A stretch of 64,000 nt of DNA from Aquisphaera insulae. Lineage in GTDB: Bacteria; Planctomycetota; Planctomycetia; Isosphaerales; Isosphaeraceae. A model generated the notes under the pieces. The model saw nothing but the letters and a program-made list of their open reading frames with translations, ran no database searches and was not told the origin of the DNA. Shown piece by piece: positions 44,624 to 52,311 of the stretch. The position numbers were made by a program, and so were the translations under genes. The DNA lies in contig NZ_JAALJH010000045.1 of NCBI RefSeq assembly GCF_011064615.1, positions 1 to 64,000 of the forward strand, written 5' to 3'. Each line of letters opens with the position of its first letter. Positions within the stretch are counted from its first letter, which is position 1.

Positions 44624-44661
44624 ACCGAGCCCGCTTCCCCTGGCGAGGAGGCGGGCTCGGT
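44624..44661. terminator. Hairpin between convergent genes
   Basis: ACCGAGCCCGC (44624-44634) is perfectly complementary to 44651-44661, with a 16-base loop. It lies between the stops of the GH42-like gene and the TolC-family gene, so it can serve both. No strong T-run. Confidence 0.6.
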
Positions 44662-44686
44662 ATGGTCTGCGGCGGCTTGCGGCCGC

Positions 44687-47197
44687 TCAGGACTTCGGCA
44701 GCGGCGGTAGGCCGATGTCCGCGGGAAGCTCGGGCAGCTCTTCCGAGGCCGCCGGGGCCGGAGCGGCCGGGGCGGACGCCGGAGCCGGCTCGGCCGTGGC
44801 CGGGGGCAACGGCGGCAGGGCGGGCTCGGCCGCAGGCTGGGCGGCGGGGGCCGTGGGCGTCGAGGCCGCCGGCGGGGTCTCCGCCCGGGCCGCCGCGGGG
44901 ATGGACGCGGGCGTGGTCGCCGCGTCGGCCGCCGGCCGCAAGGTCGGGAACATGGCCGGGGCGCCCGTCGGTGAGGTCGGGATGCCGCCTGCGCCGGGGA
45001 TGCCTTCGCCGCCGCCGTTGGCCGGCTTCTGCGAGAGGATCGGCGGCTCGCCGGCCGGCCGGAACGGGGCCGACGGGGTGGGCGGCGGGCCGAGCGGGCC
45101 GACCGGGGCCGGCATCGCCGGGACGGGCCCGGGGTTCACGCCCGGGGGCGGGTTCGGCGGGACCGTGTCGGGATTCACCGGGCCGGAAGGCTTGGGATCG
45201 TACATCGGGCCGTCGTGCGGGATCGGCAGCTTGCGGTGGGCGTTCTGGATGTCTCGGGCCTGGACATACGCCTTGCGAGGCAGCGGGCCCTCCGCGACGG
45301 CGATGTTGTTGTAGGCCAGGAGCGTCCCCTTGGACTCCTCGAACACGATGATCGAGATGTTGTAGAGAGTCTTCCACTCGGCCTCGGTCGCGACGGCCTG
45401 TGCGTATTGGCTGACGGCGTCGAGGAACCGGTCGATCGTGATTCGGCCTTCCTCGTAGTAGGCCCGCTGGGCGTCCAGCCGCTGGGCGGCCGCGGCCCGG
45501 AGTCGAGAAGCCGTCTTGAACTGCTTGTAGTTGGCGTCGATTTCCAGGTAGTACCGGCTGAGCTGGTGGACCCGCTGGTGGACCATCTGCTGGAGGAAGG
45601 CCCGCTGCCGCAGCAGGCCGTACTGGGCATACCGGGTGTTCGCCAGCGGCGACCGATTGCCCAGCGGCATCTGGAAGGTGAAGCCCACCTGCCAGGTGTG
45701 GAAGTTGTTGTAGAGGCCGGCATTGCCGGGCAGGCCCGCGGCCCGCTCCTTGGCGGCCACGACCGGCTCCAGGGCCTTCATCGTGGCACCGGTCATCACC
45801 GCCTCGGCGCTGTCGAGCTGCTCGCCCAGGCCGTTGAGCTGGTAGAGCAGGTTCAGGTTCAACTGCGGGAGCAACTGGTTGCGGGCGATGACGAGCTGGA
45901 GCTCCGCCACCCGGACGGCGATCTGCTGGCGGACGATGTCCGGGTAGAACGTGAGCATCTGGGCCACGCTGGAATCCCAGTCGGGCTCGAGCCGGGCCTC
46001 CGTCGGGGGCGTCACCGGGATGATCCGGCGATTGTCGGCCGGCGGCAGCCCCAGCAGGTTGCGGAGCTGACGCTCGGTGGTCAGCAGGTCCGAGGTCCGC
46101 GTCACCAGCTCCAGGCTGAACTGCTCGAGCCGTTGCTGGGCCTCGGCCACGTCCGCCACCGTCCCCTTGCCGACGACGAGCTCGGCCTGCTCGCGATTGA
46201 CGATCTCGCGGGCCAGGTCCACCGCCTTCTCCGACGACCAGAGCTGGACGTGCTTGCGGGCGAGGATCCAGTACTGCTGCTCGATCGAGCGGACGTGCTC
46301 CATCACGTTGAGCTTGAAGTTCCAGACGCTCTCATCCGCTTGCAACCTCGCGATCACGATCGGCGCCCGGTTGGCCTCGAGGCCCACCAGGTTGCTGAAG
46401 TTGTTCACCGGCTGGCCGGGGAGCGGGGCCGAACCCAGGAGCGGCTGGGTGATGCTCATCTGCAGGTTCGTGGTGTAGACCGACGGCGTGACCAGGAACG
46501 TGCTGTTCTGGTAGAGCCAGTTGATGTTGTGCACGATGCTCATCTGGGTGCCGGTCGCCCCGCGCTTCTGCAGGCCGAACTGGTAGTTCACCGTGTCCTG
46601 GATCGAGACGACCGGGGTCTTGGGCCCGGAGAGCGTCAGCGATCCGCCCTGGATCGCGTTATTGAAAGGCTGCGTGTTCTTGCCCCAGTTGATCTGGGTC
46701 GTGAACGCGGTGTCGAAGACGGAGAGCGCCTGGGCGATCTGGGTCTCCTGCAGGGCCGGGTCGTAGACGCTGGCAAGGCCGCCGCCGCCGAGGACCGCCT
46801 GGCCGGCGGAGCCCGCGGCGAGCGCCGGCGACAGGAACGTCGGCTCGAAGCCCTCGATCGGGATGCCCTGGGCACCGAGGTTGATCACGCGGATGACCTC
46901 GGCGTTGTCGAGGCCGATCCGGATGGCCTCCTGCAACGTCAAGGGCCAGAGCTCCTGCGCCTCCGGGTCGTTGGTCGTGCGCGGCTTTGCGATCTTCGGG
47001 AGCTGCATGGGCAGGCTGCTGCTCAGGAAGTCGGCCTGCTTGACGTCCCGGTCCTCCAGCGCGATCTTCCCCATGTTGTCGTGGGGGACCTGCTTGGACT
47101 GGTCGATGTAAGGAAGCCTCTGGCAACCGGAGGAGAACAACCAGACCGCCGCCAGGGCAGCAGGAGTCCACCGGTTCGTGCTTAGAGTCAATCGCAT
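44687..47197 (-). CDS. TolC-family outer membrane lipoprotein with long Pro/Ala tail
   Basis: 836 residues. The lipobox AVWLFSSGC predicts an outer-membrane lipoprotein, as in OprM-type exit ducts for efflux or type I secretion. Coiled-coil helices typical of TolC occur twice (KAVDLAREIVNREQAELVVG and ADVAEAQQRLEQFSLEL; then HQRVHQLSRYYLEIDANYKQ and RLDAQRAYYEEGRITIDRFL). The last 150 residues are a low-complexity Pro/Ala/Glu tail ending LPELPADIGLPPLPKS, not part of the family fold. The ATG at 47197 has AAGGAC upstream. No inner-membrane pump gene is adjacent. A palindrome lies 30 bases upstream. Confidence 0.9.
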   Translation of the reverse strand: MRLTLSTNRWTPAALAAVWLFSSGCQRLPYIDQSKQVPHDNMGKIALEDRDVKQADFLSSSLPMQLPKIAKPRTTNDPEAQELWPLTLQEAIRIGLDNAEVIRVINLGAQGIPIEGFEPTFLSPALAAGSAGQAVLGGGGLASVYDPALQETQIAQALSVFDTAFTTQINWGKNTQPFNNAIQGGSLTLSGPKTPVVSIQDTVNYQFGLQKRGATGTQMSIVHNINWLYQNSTFLVTPSVYTTNLQMSITQPLLGSAPLPGQPVNNFSNLVGLEANRAPIVIARLQADESVWNFKLNVMEHVRSIEQQYWILARKHVQLWSSEKAVDLAREIVNREQAELVVGKGTVADVAEAQQRLEQFSLELVTRTSDLLTTERQLRNLLGLPPADNRRIIPVTPPTEARLEPDWDSSVAQMLTFYPDIVRQQIAVRVAELQLVIARNQLLPQLNLNLLYQLNGLGEQLDSAEAVMTGATMKALEPVVAAKERAAGLPGNAGLYNNFHTWQVGFTFQMPLGNRSPLANTRYAQYGLLRQRAFLQQMVHQRVHQLSRYYLEIDANYKQFKTASRLRAAAAQRLDAQRAYYEEGRITIDRFLDAVSQYAQAVATEAEWKTLYNISIIVFEESKGTLLAYNNIAVAEGPLPRKAYVQARDIQNAHRKLPIPHDGPMYDPKPSGPVNPDTVPPNPPPGVNPGPVPAMPAPVGPLGPPPTPSAPFRPAGEPPILSQKPANGGGEGIPGAGGIPTSPTGAPAMFPTLRPAADAATTPASIPAAARAETPPAASTPTAPAAQPAAEPALPPLPPATAEPAPASAPAAPAPAASEELPELPADIGLPPLPKS

Positions 47198-47719
47198 GGC
47201 CCGCCGTCCTTGACAAAGTTCGCCATGTGACGCGTCACTCAAGCCGCGGGATCGCGCCGCGCCGTCCTTGGCTTGGCTCCTCGCCGGTTTTCTTGTCCCT
47301 GCTCCGAGATCCCTGCTCGATGGATCTCGAATGCCCCGCATCGAACGACTCGCGGAACCGCCGAGGGCCGGGAAGACGTGCTGACTCCGGCCCAGAGCCT
47401 GACCTGATCGGGACTGTCACCAGAGCGACGCATCACACCCTGGCGATGATCTCCGGCCACTGGCCGGAAGATCCTGACATCGGTTTGTATCGGAACTACG
47501 AGTCGTGGGACTTGAATCGATGCGGGGGATCTTACGGATTATCCGGATTCTCTCCTAGTCCAAACTTGTCGTCAGTCGAAATCGGCTGAAGACACGAGCC
47601 GACCGGCCGCGCAGGCCACGCGCCGCGAACTCAAGGGGACGGGCCGAGGCGCGTTCTTCCCGATCGCTTTTCCGGCCCGCGGAGCCACGACCTGAGCGGG
47701 AGGGAGGACTCGTCGAGAC
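47198..47719. other. Intergenic region upstream of the TolC-family gene
   Basis: 522 bases without a credible gene. It holds the palindrome at 47227-47238 and a CCGGCCACTGGCCGG inverted repeat near 47455. The tolC-like promoter on the minus strand probably lies in the AT-richer 47490-47570 part, but no confident -35/-10 pair was found. Confidence 0.45.
47227..47238. promoter_or_regulatory. Palindrome GTGACGCGTCAC, possible operator
   Basis: A perfect 12 bp palindrome, 30 bases upstream of the TolC-family start codon. The size and symmetry suit a dimeric repressor such as TetR or MarR types that often control efflux genes. Seen by eye only. Confidence 0.3.
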
Positions 47720-48091
47720 TCAACCCGCGGCGGCGGCCGGCTTGCCCGTGCTACGGTCGGCCGCGGAGGGCGGCGCCGGGGCCGCACTGCCACGCTGGGT
47801 GGCGAACTCGACATAGGGGAGCCCGAGCTTCTTCTTGAAGAAGATGACCTCGCCGGGATCCGTCCCTTCCAGGAGGTGCCCCGCGAACTGGAGGGCAAAG
47901 CCGCCGAAGAAGAGCGACAACGACAGGATCATGATCGGGACCGAGAGCAGCCCCACGTAGATCGAGAAGAGCAGGACGCCCAGGATCGTCGGCGGGATGC
48001 CGATCAGGTGGAAGACGAAGCTCACCGGGTGGCGATGACGCTCCATCCAGTGGGCGATCAGGGGGCTGGGCTCCTGGGGGGGGTAGACCAT
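47720..48091 (-). CDS. Mpo1-like (DUF962) membrane protein
   Basis: 123 residues with about three membrane helices. The family pattern is HWMERHRHPVSFVFHLIGIP, followed by ILGVLLFSIYVGL and FALQFAGHLLEGTDPG. DUF962 includes yeast Mpo1, an iron-dependent dioxygenase of 2-hydroxy fatty acids; the conserved histidines are present here. A role in fatty acid or sphingolipid-like turnover is inference. The C-terminal 30 residues are a Ser/Ala/Pro tail. GGAG lies 9 bases before the ATG. Confidence 0.82.
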   Translation of the reverse strand: MVYPPQEPSPLIAHWMERHRHPVSFVFHLIGIPPTILGVLLFSIYVGLLSVPIMILSLSLFFGGFALQFAGHLLEGTDPGEVIFFKKKLGLPYVEFATQRGSAAPAPPSAADRSTGKPAAAAG

Positions 48092-48274
48092 TGAGGCTGG
48101 CTCCGGAAGCGTCCCAAGCGCGCGGCTTGACGGGCCTGGCGGCCTCGTTTAGCCTGTCGGCCCGTCCTCAACATGGTAACCCTGGCGGGACGTGAATGCC
48201 AGCGTTCTTGAGGAAATCCGGGCGAGTCGTCAACGGTTCGGGGCGGATCGCCGTCAGGACCGAAATGGGGCAGC

Positions 48275-49339
48275 GTGAGCAGGCTTGATCCGCAATGGTT
48301 CCTGCGGTTGGTGCGGGGCGAGATCCACAACCCCGCCGCGGCCGTCGCGCGGCTGGGCCTCGGTGCGGTTGCCGTCGGGTACGGAGCAGCCGTCCGCGCC
48401 CGGAACCTCGCCTATGATCGGGGCTGGAAGCCGGCATCTCGCGCCCGGGTCCCGGTGATCTCCGTCGGCAACCTCACCCTCGGCGGGACGGGCAAGACCC
48501 CGATGGTGGAATGGCTGGCCCGCCGGTATCGACGCGAGGGCTGGCGCGTCGCCCTCATCAGCCGGGGCTACGGCCACGAGGGGGGGATCAACGACGAGGG
48601 GCTGGTCCTCGAGGAGAACCTCAACGACGTCCCCCACCTCCAGGATCCGGACCGCGTGAAGCTCGCGGAGATCGCCGTCGAGGAGCTCGAGGCCGAGCTG
48701 ATCCTCCTCGACGACGGCTTCCAGCATCGCCGCCTGGCGCGCGACGTCGACCTCGTCATGCTCGACGCCCTCGATCCCTTCGGACTGGACCGGCTCTTCC
48801 CGCGGGGCTTGCTCCGCGAGCCGGTGAGCTCGCTCCGGAGGGCGTCGGCGGTCATCCTCTCGCGGGCCGACACGATCGACGCGGCCGCGGTCGAGGCCAT
48901 CCGCCGCCGGGTCGAGCGGGCGGCCCCGGGCATCCCGTTCATCCGGACGCGGCACGCCCCGATCGACCTGCTGGACGCCGAGGGCCCGGCCGGGCCGATC
49001 GGCGATCTCGCCGGCAAGCATGTGCTGGCCTTCTGCGGGATCGGCAACCCGATGGGCTTCCGGCGGACGCTCGAGCCGCTCTGCGAGCTGGGCGACCTGG
49101 AGGTCTTCCCCGACCACCATCCCTACGGCGCCGGCGACGTGGCCGAGCTCACCGAGTGGGCCCGCCGCGGCGGGGCGGATCTCGTCTTGACCACCCAGAA
49201 GGATTTCGTCAAGCTCCGCACCTCGACACTCGGCGCCGTCCCTCTGCGCGCCCTCCGCATCGGCCTGGAGATCACGGAAGGTCTCGAGTCCCTGGAGCAG
49301 GTCCTTGGCAAGGTCCCCCGCCCCGCCCCCTGCGGCTGA
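48275..49339 (+). CDS. lpxK: Tetraacyldisaccharide 4'-kinase
   Basis: Phosphorylates the 4' position of the lipid A disaccharide at the inner membrane, with ATP. 354 residues, a normal length. An N-terminal helix is followed by VPVISVGNLTLGGTGKTPMV (Walker A), the basic ALISRGYGHEGG, and LILLDDGFQHRRLARDVDLV, the LpxK signature with catalytic Asp. C-terminal region VLAFCGIGNPMGFRRTLEPL and TTQKDFVKLR. The GTG start has GGGGC just before it. It shows that the organism makes lipid A or a similar lipid. Followed closely by a GT9 gene. Confidence 0.95.
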   Translation: MSRLDPQWFLRLVRGEIHNPAAAVARLGLGAVAVGYGAAVRARNLAYDRGWKPASRARVPVISVGNLTLGGTGKTPMVEWLARRYRREGWRVALISRGYGHEGGINDEGLVLEENLNDVPHLQDPDRVKLAEIAVEELEAELILLDDGFQHRRLARDVDLVMLDALDPFGLDRLFPRGLLREPVSSLRRASAVILSRADTIDAAAVEAIRRRVERAAPGIPFIRTRHAPIDLLDAEGPAGPIGDLAGKHVLAFCGIGNPMGFRRTLEPLCELGDLEVFPDHHPYGAGDVAELTEWARRGGADLVLTTQKDFVKLRTSTLGAVPLRALRIGLEITEGLESLEQVLGKVPRPAPCG

Positions 49340-49384
49340 GCGGGCGGGACCAGCGGACGCCGCGTGTCGCCGGAGGCCGACGGA

Positions 49385-50518
49385 ATGGCCGGAAGGCATG
49401 CCTCGCCGATGAAGATCGTGGTCTTCTGCCCGAACCTGATCGGCGACACCGTGATGGCCACGCCGACGATCCGCGCCTTGCGGGAGCACTTCCCCGCGGC
49501 CCGCCTCACGGCCGTCATCCGGCCCCAGGTCGCGCCCGTCCTCGACGGCAATCCCTGGTTCGACGAGGTGATCCGGGCCCATCACAAATCCAACCGGGTC
49601 GAGGAACGATCGCGGGCCGTCCTCGGCCGGCTCCGAAGCGGCCGGCATGACGTCGCGGTCCTGCTGCCGAACTCGTTCCGCTCGGCCTGGACCGCCTGGC
49701 GTGCGGGGATCCCCCGGCGGATCGGCTATGTCCGCTACGGCCGCGGCCTGCTCCTGACCGACCGGCTACAGCCGCCTCGGGATGGGGCAGGCCGCTATCT
49801 GCCGACCCCCATCGTCGAATACTACCTCATGCTCGCGGACGTGCTCGGCGGCCGGGGAACCTCGGTGCGGCTCGAGCTCGCGACGACCAGCGAGGACGAG
49901 GCCGAAGCCGATCGGGCCTGGGCCGCACTCGGACTGACGACGGATCGGCCGGTCGTGTGCCTGAACACGGGGGGCGCCTTCGGACCGGCGAAGAACTGGC
50001 CCGCGGAGTCCTTCGCCGGATTGGCCCGGCGGCTCATTGAGGAGCGAGGCGTCTCCGTCCTGGTCCTCTGCGGGCCGGCCGAGCGGGATTCGGCCCGTGC
50101 GATCGTCCGCCTGGCCGATCATCCCGACGTCGTCAGCCTGGCCGACCTGCCGCCCAGCCTGGGCCTCTCCAAGGCGTGCGTCCGCCGCGCCGCGTTGCTG
50201 GTGACGACGGATTCCGGCCCGCGACACTTCGCCGCGGCCTTCGGCACGCCCGTGGTGAGCCTCTTCGGCCCCACCCACGTCGCCTGGACCCGGACCTACC
50301 ACCCGCGGGCCGTCCACATGATCCGCCCGGTCCCTTGCGGCCCCTGCCAGCGCCCGGTCTGCGCCGAGGGCCACCACCGCTGCATGCGCGAGATCGACGT
50401 GGAGTCCGTGTTTCGCGCCGCGTGCGGGTTGCTCGATCGGGAACGGGAGAAGTCATCCGGCGAGGGCTCGCGAAGTCGGCCCTGCACGCTCCCCGAATCG
50501 AGCTACGTTTCTCATTAG
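49385..50518 (+). CDS. GT9 heptosyltransferase-like glycosyltransferase
   Basis: 377 residues, similar in design to WaaF/WaaC LPS core heptosyltransferases. N-terminal IVVFCPNLIGDTVMATPTIR, then LLPNSFRSAWTAWRAGIPRR, the second Rossmann-type domain from VVCLNTGGAFGPAKNWPAES, and the nucleotide-sugar site TTDSGPRHFAAAFGTPVVSL then FGPTHVAW. Cysteines cluster near the C-terminus (CGPCQRPVC, HHRC), a common GT9 feature. GGAGG 8 bases before the ATG at 49385 decides the start. It lies 45 bases after lpxK and probably adds sugars to the lipid A core. Confidence 0.9.
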   Translation: MAGRHASPMKIVVFCPNLIGDTVMATPTIRALREHFPAARLTAVIRPQVAPVLDGNPWFDEVIRAHHKSNRVEERSRAVLGRLRSGRHDVAVLLPNSFRSAWTAWRAGIPRRIGYVRYGRGLLLTDRLQPPRDGAGRYLPTPIVEYYLMLADVLGGRGTSVRLELATTSEDEAEADRAWAALGLTTDRPVVCLNTGGAFGPAKNWPAESFAGLARRLIEERGVSVLVLCGPAERDSARAIVRLADHPDVVSLADLPPSLGLSKACVRRAALLVTTDSGPRHFAAAFGTPVVSLFGPTHVAWTRTYHPRAVHMIRPVPCGPCQRPVCAEGHHRCMREIDVESVFRAACGLLDREREKSSGEGSRSRPCTLPESSYVSH

Positions 50519-50550
50519 GGAAGTCCTCCTGAGGATTGGAGCCTGAAGCG

Positions 50551-51528
50551 ATGGCGACGTGGCTGATCACCGGTGCGACGGGCTTCCTGGGCCGCCACGT
50601 GGTCAAGGAGCTCGAGCGGACGCTGGCCGCGAGCGGCCACGCCGAGGACGTCGTCCTCACGATCGGTCGGCAGCCCCTGCCGGCGATCTACCCGGCGCGG
50701 TCCCTGGTCGCGGACTTAACCAGGCCGGACCAGGTCCGCGAGGCGATCCGGGCCGCCTCGCCCGATTTCGTGATCCACACCGCCGGCCGCACGCCGCCGG
50801 CGCCGGACGAGGAGATCTACCGGGCCAACTTCTGGGGGACGATCCACCTCCTGAAGGCCCTGGGGACGCTCAGGAAGCCCGTGCGCTTCGTCCTCGCGGG
50901 TTCGGCGGCCGAGCTCGGACCGGTCCCCGAGGCGGACCTGCCGGTCGCCGAGGGCTACCCCTGCGACCCGATTGGCGCCTACGGCCGGAGCAAGCACATG
51001 GCGGCGGTCGCGGCCCTGGCGGAACCCGCGCCGCTGGAGGTCTGCTGTGCCCGCGTCTTCAACCCGATCGGCCCCGGCATGCCGGAGTCCCAGGCGTTCG
51101 GCGAATTCGCCACGCGGCTGGCCGCCGACCCCGGCGATCCGCTGATTCTCCCCGTGGGCGAGCTCCAGTCCCGCCGCGACTTCGTGGACGTCCGCGACGT
51201 CGCGCGGGCGATGGTCGCGCTGGCCGTCCGCGGCAAGCCCGGCAACGTCTATCACGTCGGCACGGGCCAGTCCCGGACCGTCACCGAGGGCCTCGAGCAC
51301 CTCGTCCATCTGAGCGGCCGGGCCATCAGGATCACCAGCGACCCCGCCCGAATGACCCGCCGCGGCCCGGCCGACTCCCGGGCGAATATCCGCCGCATCG
51401 GGGAAGACGTCGGTTGGAGTCCCGAAATTTCGTTCGAAAAGAGCCTTGGGGACCTCTGGACCGAACGGCAGGGAAAGGTCGCAACGGTCCGTGCGGACAT
51501 CAGGCCCGTGGCGTCCCTGTCGGCGTAG
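50551..51528 (+). CDS. NAD-dependent epimerase/dehydratase (extended SDR)
   Basis: 325 residues. The Rossmann motif TGATGFLGRHVVKELER is at the N-terminus, then the SDR catalytic elements: Ser in FVLAGSAAELG and YxxxK in GAYGRSKHMAAVAALAE. DFVDVRDVARAMVAL is typical of nucleotide-sugar epimerases. The substrate is unknown; in this setting a sugar nucleotide for surface glycans is likely. The ATG at 50551 is favoured for the canonical Rossmann start; a TTG at 50536 is also possible. Same direction as lpxK and GT9. Confidence 0.88.
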   Translation: MATWLITGATGFLGRHVVKELERTLAASGHAEDVVLTIGRQPLPAIYPARSLVADLTRPDQVREAIRAASPDFVIHTAGRTPPAPDEEIYRANFWGTIHLLKALGTLRKPVRFVLAGSAAELGPVPEADLPVAEGYPCDPIGAYGRSKHMAAVAALAEPAPLEVCCARVFNPIGPGMPESQAFGEFATRLAADPGDPLILPVGELQSRRDFVDVRDVARAMVALAVRGKPGNVYHVGTGQSRTVTEGLEHLVHLSGRAIRITSDPARMTRRGPADSRANIRRIGEDVGWSPEISFEKSLGDLWTERQGKVATVRADIRPVASLSA

Positions 51529-51617
51529 CCGGTAGAATGATCCAGTCAGAAGGCGAGATGCGTGTTTCCTTTGCTCAGCCGCGCCGAGATGCGCCATTCG
51601 CGATAGGATAGCCCCCC

Positions 51618-52007
51618 ATGGAGCCGTCTCTCGGTCATTTTCACGAGGTCCCTCCCTTGACGGGCACACTGCCCGTCATCCGAGAGCACATCGTCTCGAC
51701 GCCTGACATCTGCGGCGGCAAACCCCGAATCGCGGGGAGCCGCATCCAGGTCAAGCACGTGGTCATCATGCACGAGCGAGAGAGCAAGAGTCCCGAAGAG
51801 ATCGTCTCCGAGTTTCCGCACCTCACCCTGGCATCGATCTACGCGGCACTCGCGTTCTATCACGACCATCGCGAGGCGATCAACGCCGAGATCGCCTCCG
51901 ATCGTGCGTGGTACGAGGAGCAACGAGAGAAGCAGCCCTCCAAGCTCAAGGATGCTCTCAAGGCACGGACGGCCAATGCCCAGGACGATACGCTTCCACC
52001 TGGATGA
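51618..52007 (+). CDS. DUF433 antitoxin-like protein
   Basis: 129 residues of the DUF433 type, a small helix-turn-helix domain often found as the antitoxin next to DUF5615 toxins. Family stretch: HIVSTPDICGGKPRIAGSRI, HVVIMHERESKSPEEIVSEF and LASIYAALAFYHDHREAI. The C-terminal tail (KQPSKLKDALKARTANAQ) overlaps the toxin start by 32 bases. Base composition is less GC-rich than in neighbours, and the pair is probably horizontally acquired. It would repress its own promoter by DNA binding (inference from family). Confidence 0.9.
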   Translation: MEPSLGHFHEVPPLTGTLPVIREHIVSTPDICGGKPRIAGSRIQVKHVVIMHERESKSPEEIVSEFPHLTLASIYAALAFYHDHREAINAEIASDRAWYEEQREKQPSKLKDALKARTANAQDDTLPPG

Positions 52008-52311
52008 GAACTGTACCAAGGCCATCGCCGCGGGCCTTCGTCGGCATGGCGTCGAGGTGTCGACGACACCAGAAGCAGGCTTGCTCGGCGCCGTCGATGA
52101 TGATCAGGTCGCGTTCGCACTATCGCAAGGTCGTGTCATCTTCACTCAGGACCGGGATTTCTTGAAGATCCACGCAACCGGCACACATCACCCGGGTATC
52201 GCGTATTGCGAGAAAGACACTCGAAGTCTCGGTGAGATAATCTCGTCACTGGTTCTCGTCTGGGAAATCTACGAGCCCGAAGAGCTGGCCGATCGAATCG
52301 AGTACCTGTGA
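51976..52311 (+). CDS. DUF5615 PIN-like toxin
   Basis: 111 residues of the DUF5615 (Mut7-C/PIN-like) family, predicted ribonucleases. N-terminal FHLDENCTKAIAAGLRRHG carries the acidic LDEN motif, and GRVIFTQDRDFLKIHATG the second acidic TQDRDF motif; both are needed for a metal-dependent PIN active site and are intact. It overlaps the antitoxin by 32 bases, implying coupled translation. The last 66 bases overlap the convergent gene on the other strand. GC content is lower than in the surrounding genes. Confidence 0.9.
   Translation: MPRTIRFHLDENCTKAIAAGLRRHGVEVSTTPEAGLLGAVDDDQVAFALSQGRVIFTQDRDFLKIHATGTHHPGIAYCEKDTRSLGEIISSLVLVWEIYEPEELADRIEYL

Noticed and set aside
47500..47530. tRNA-like GATTCAAGTCCC on the minus strand
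   Set aside because: The bases flanking the supposed T-loop do not pair and no acceptor or anticodon arm can be drawn.
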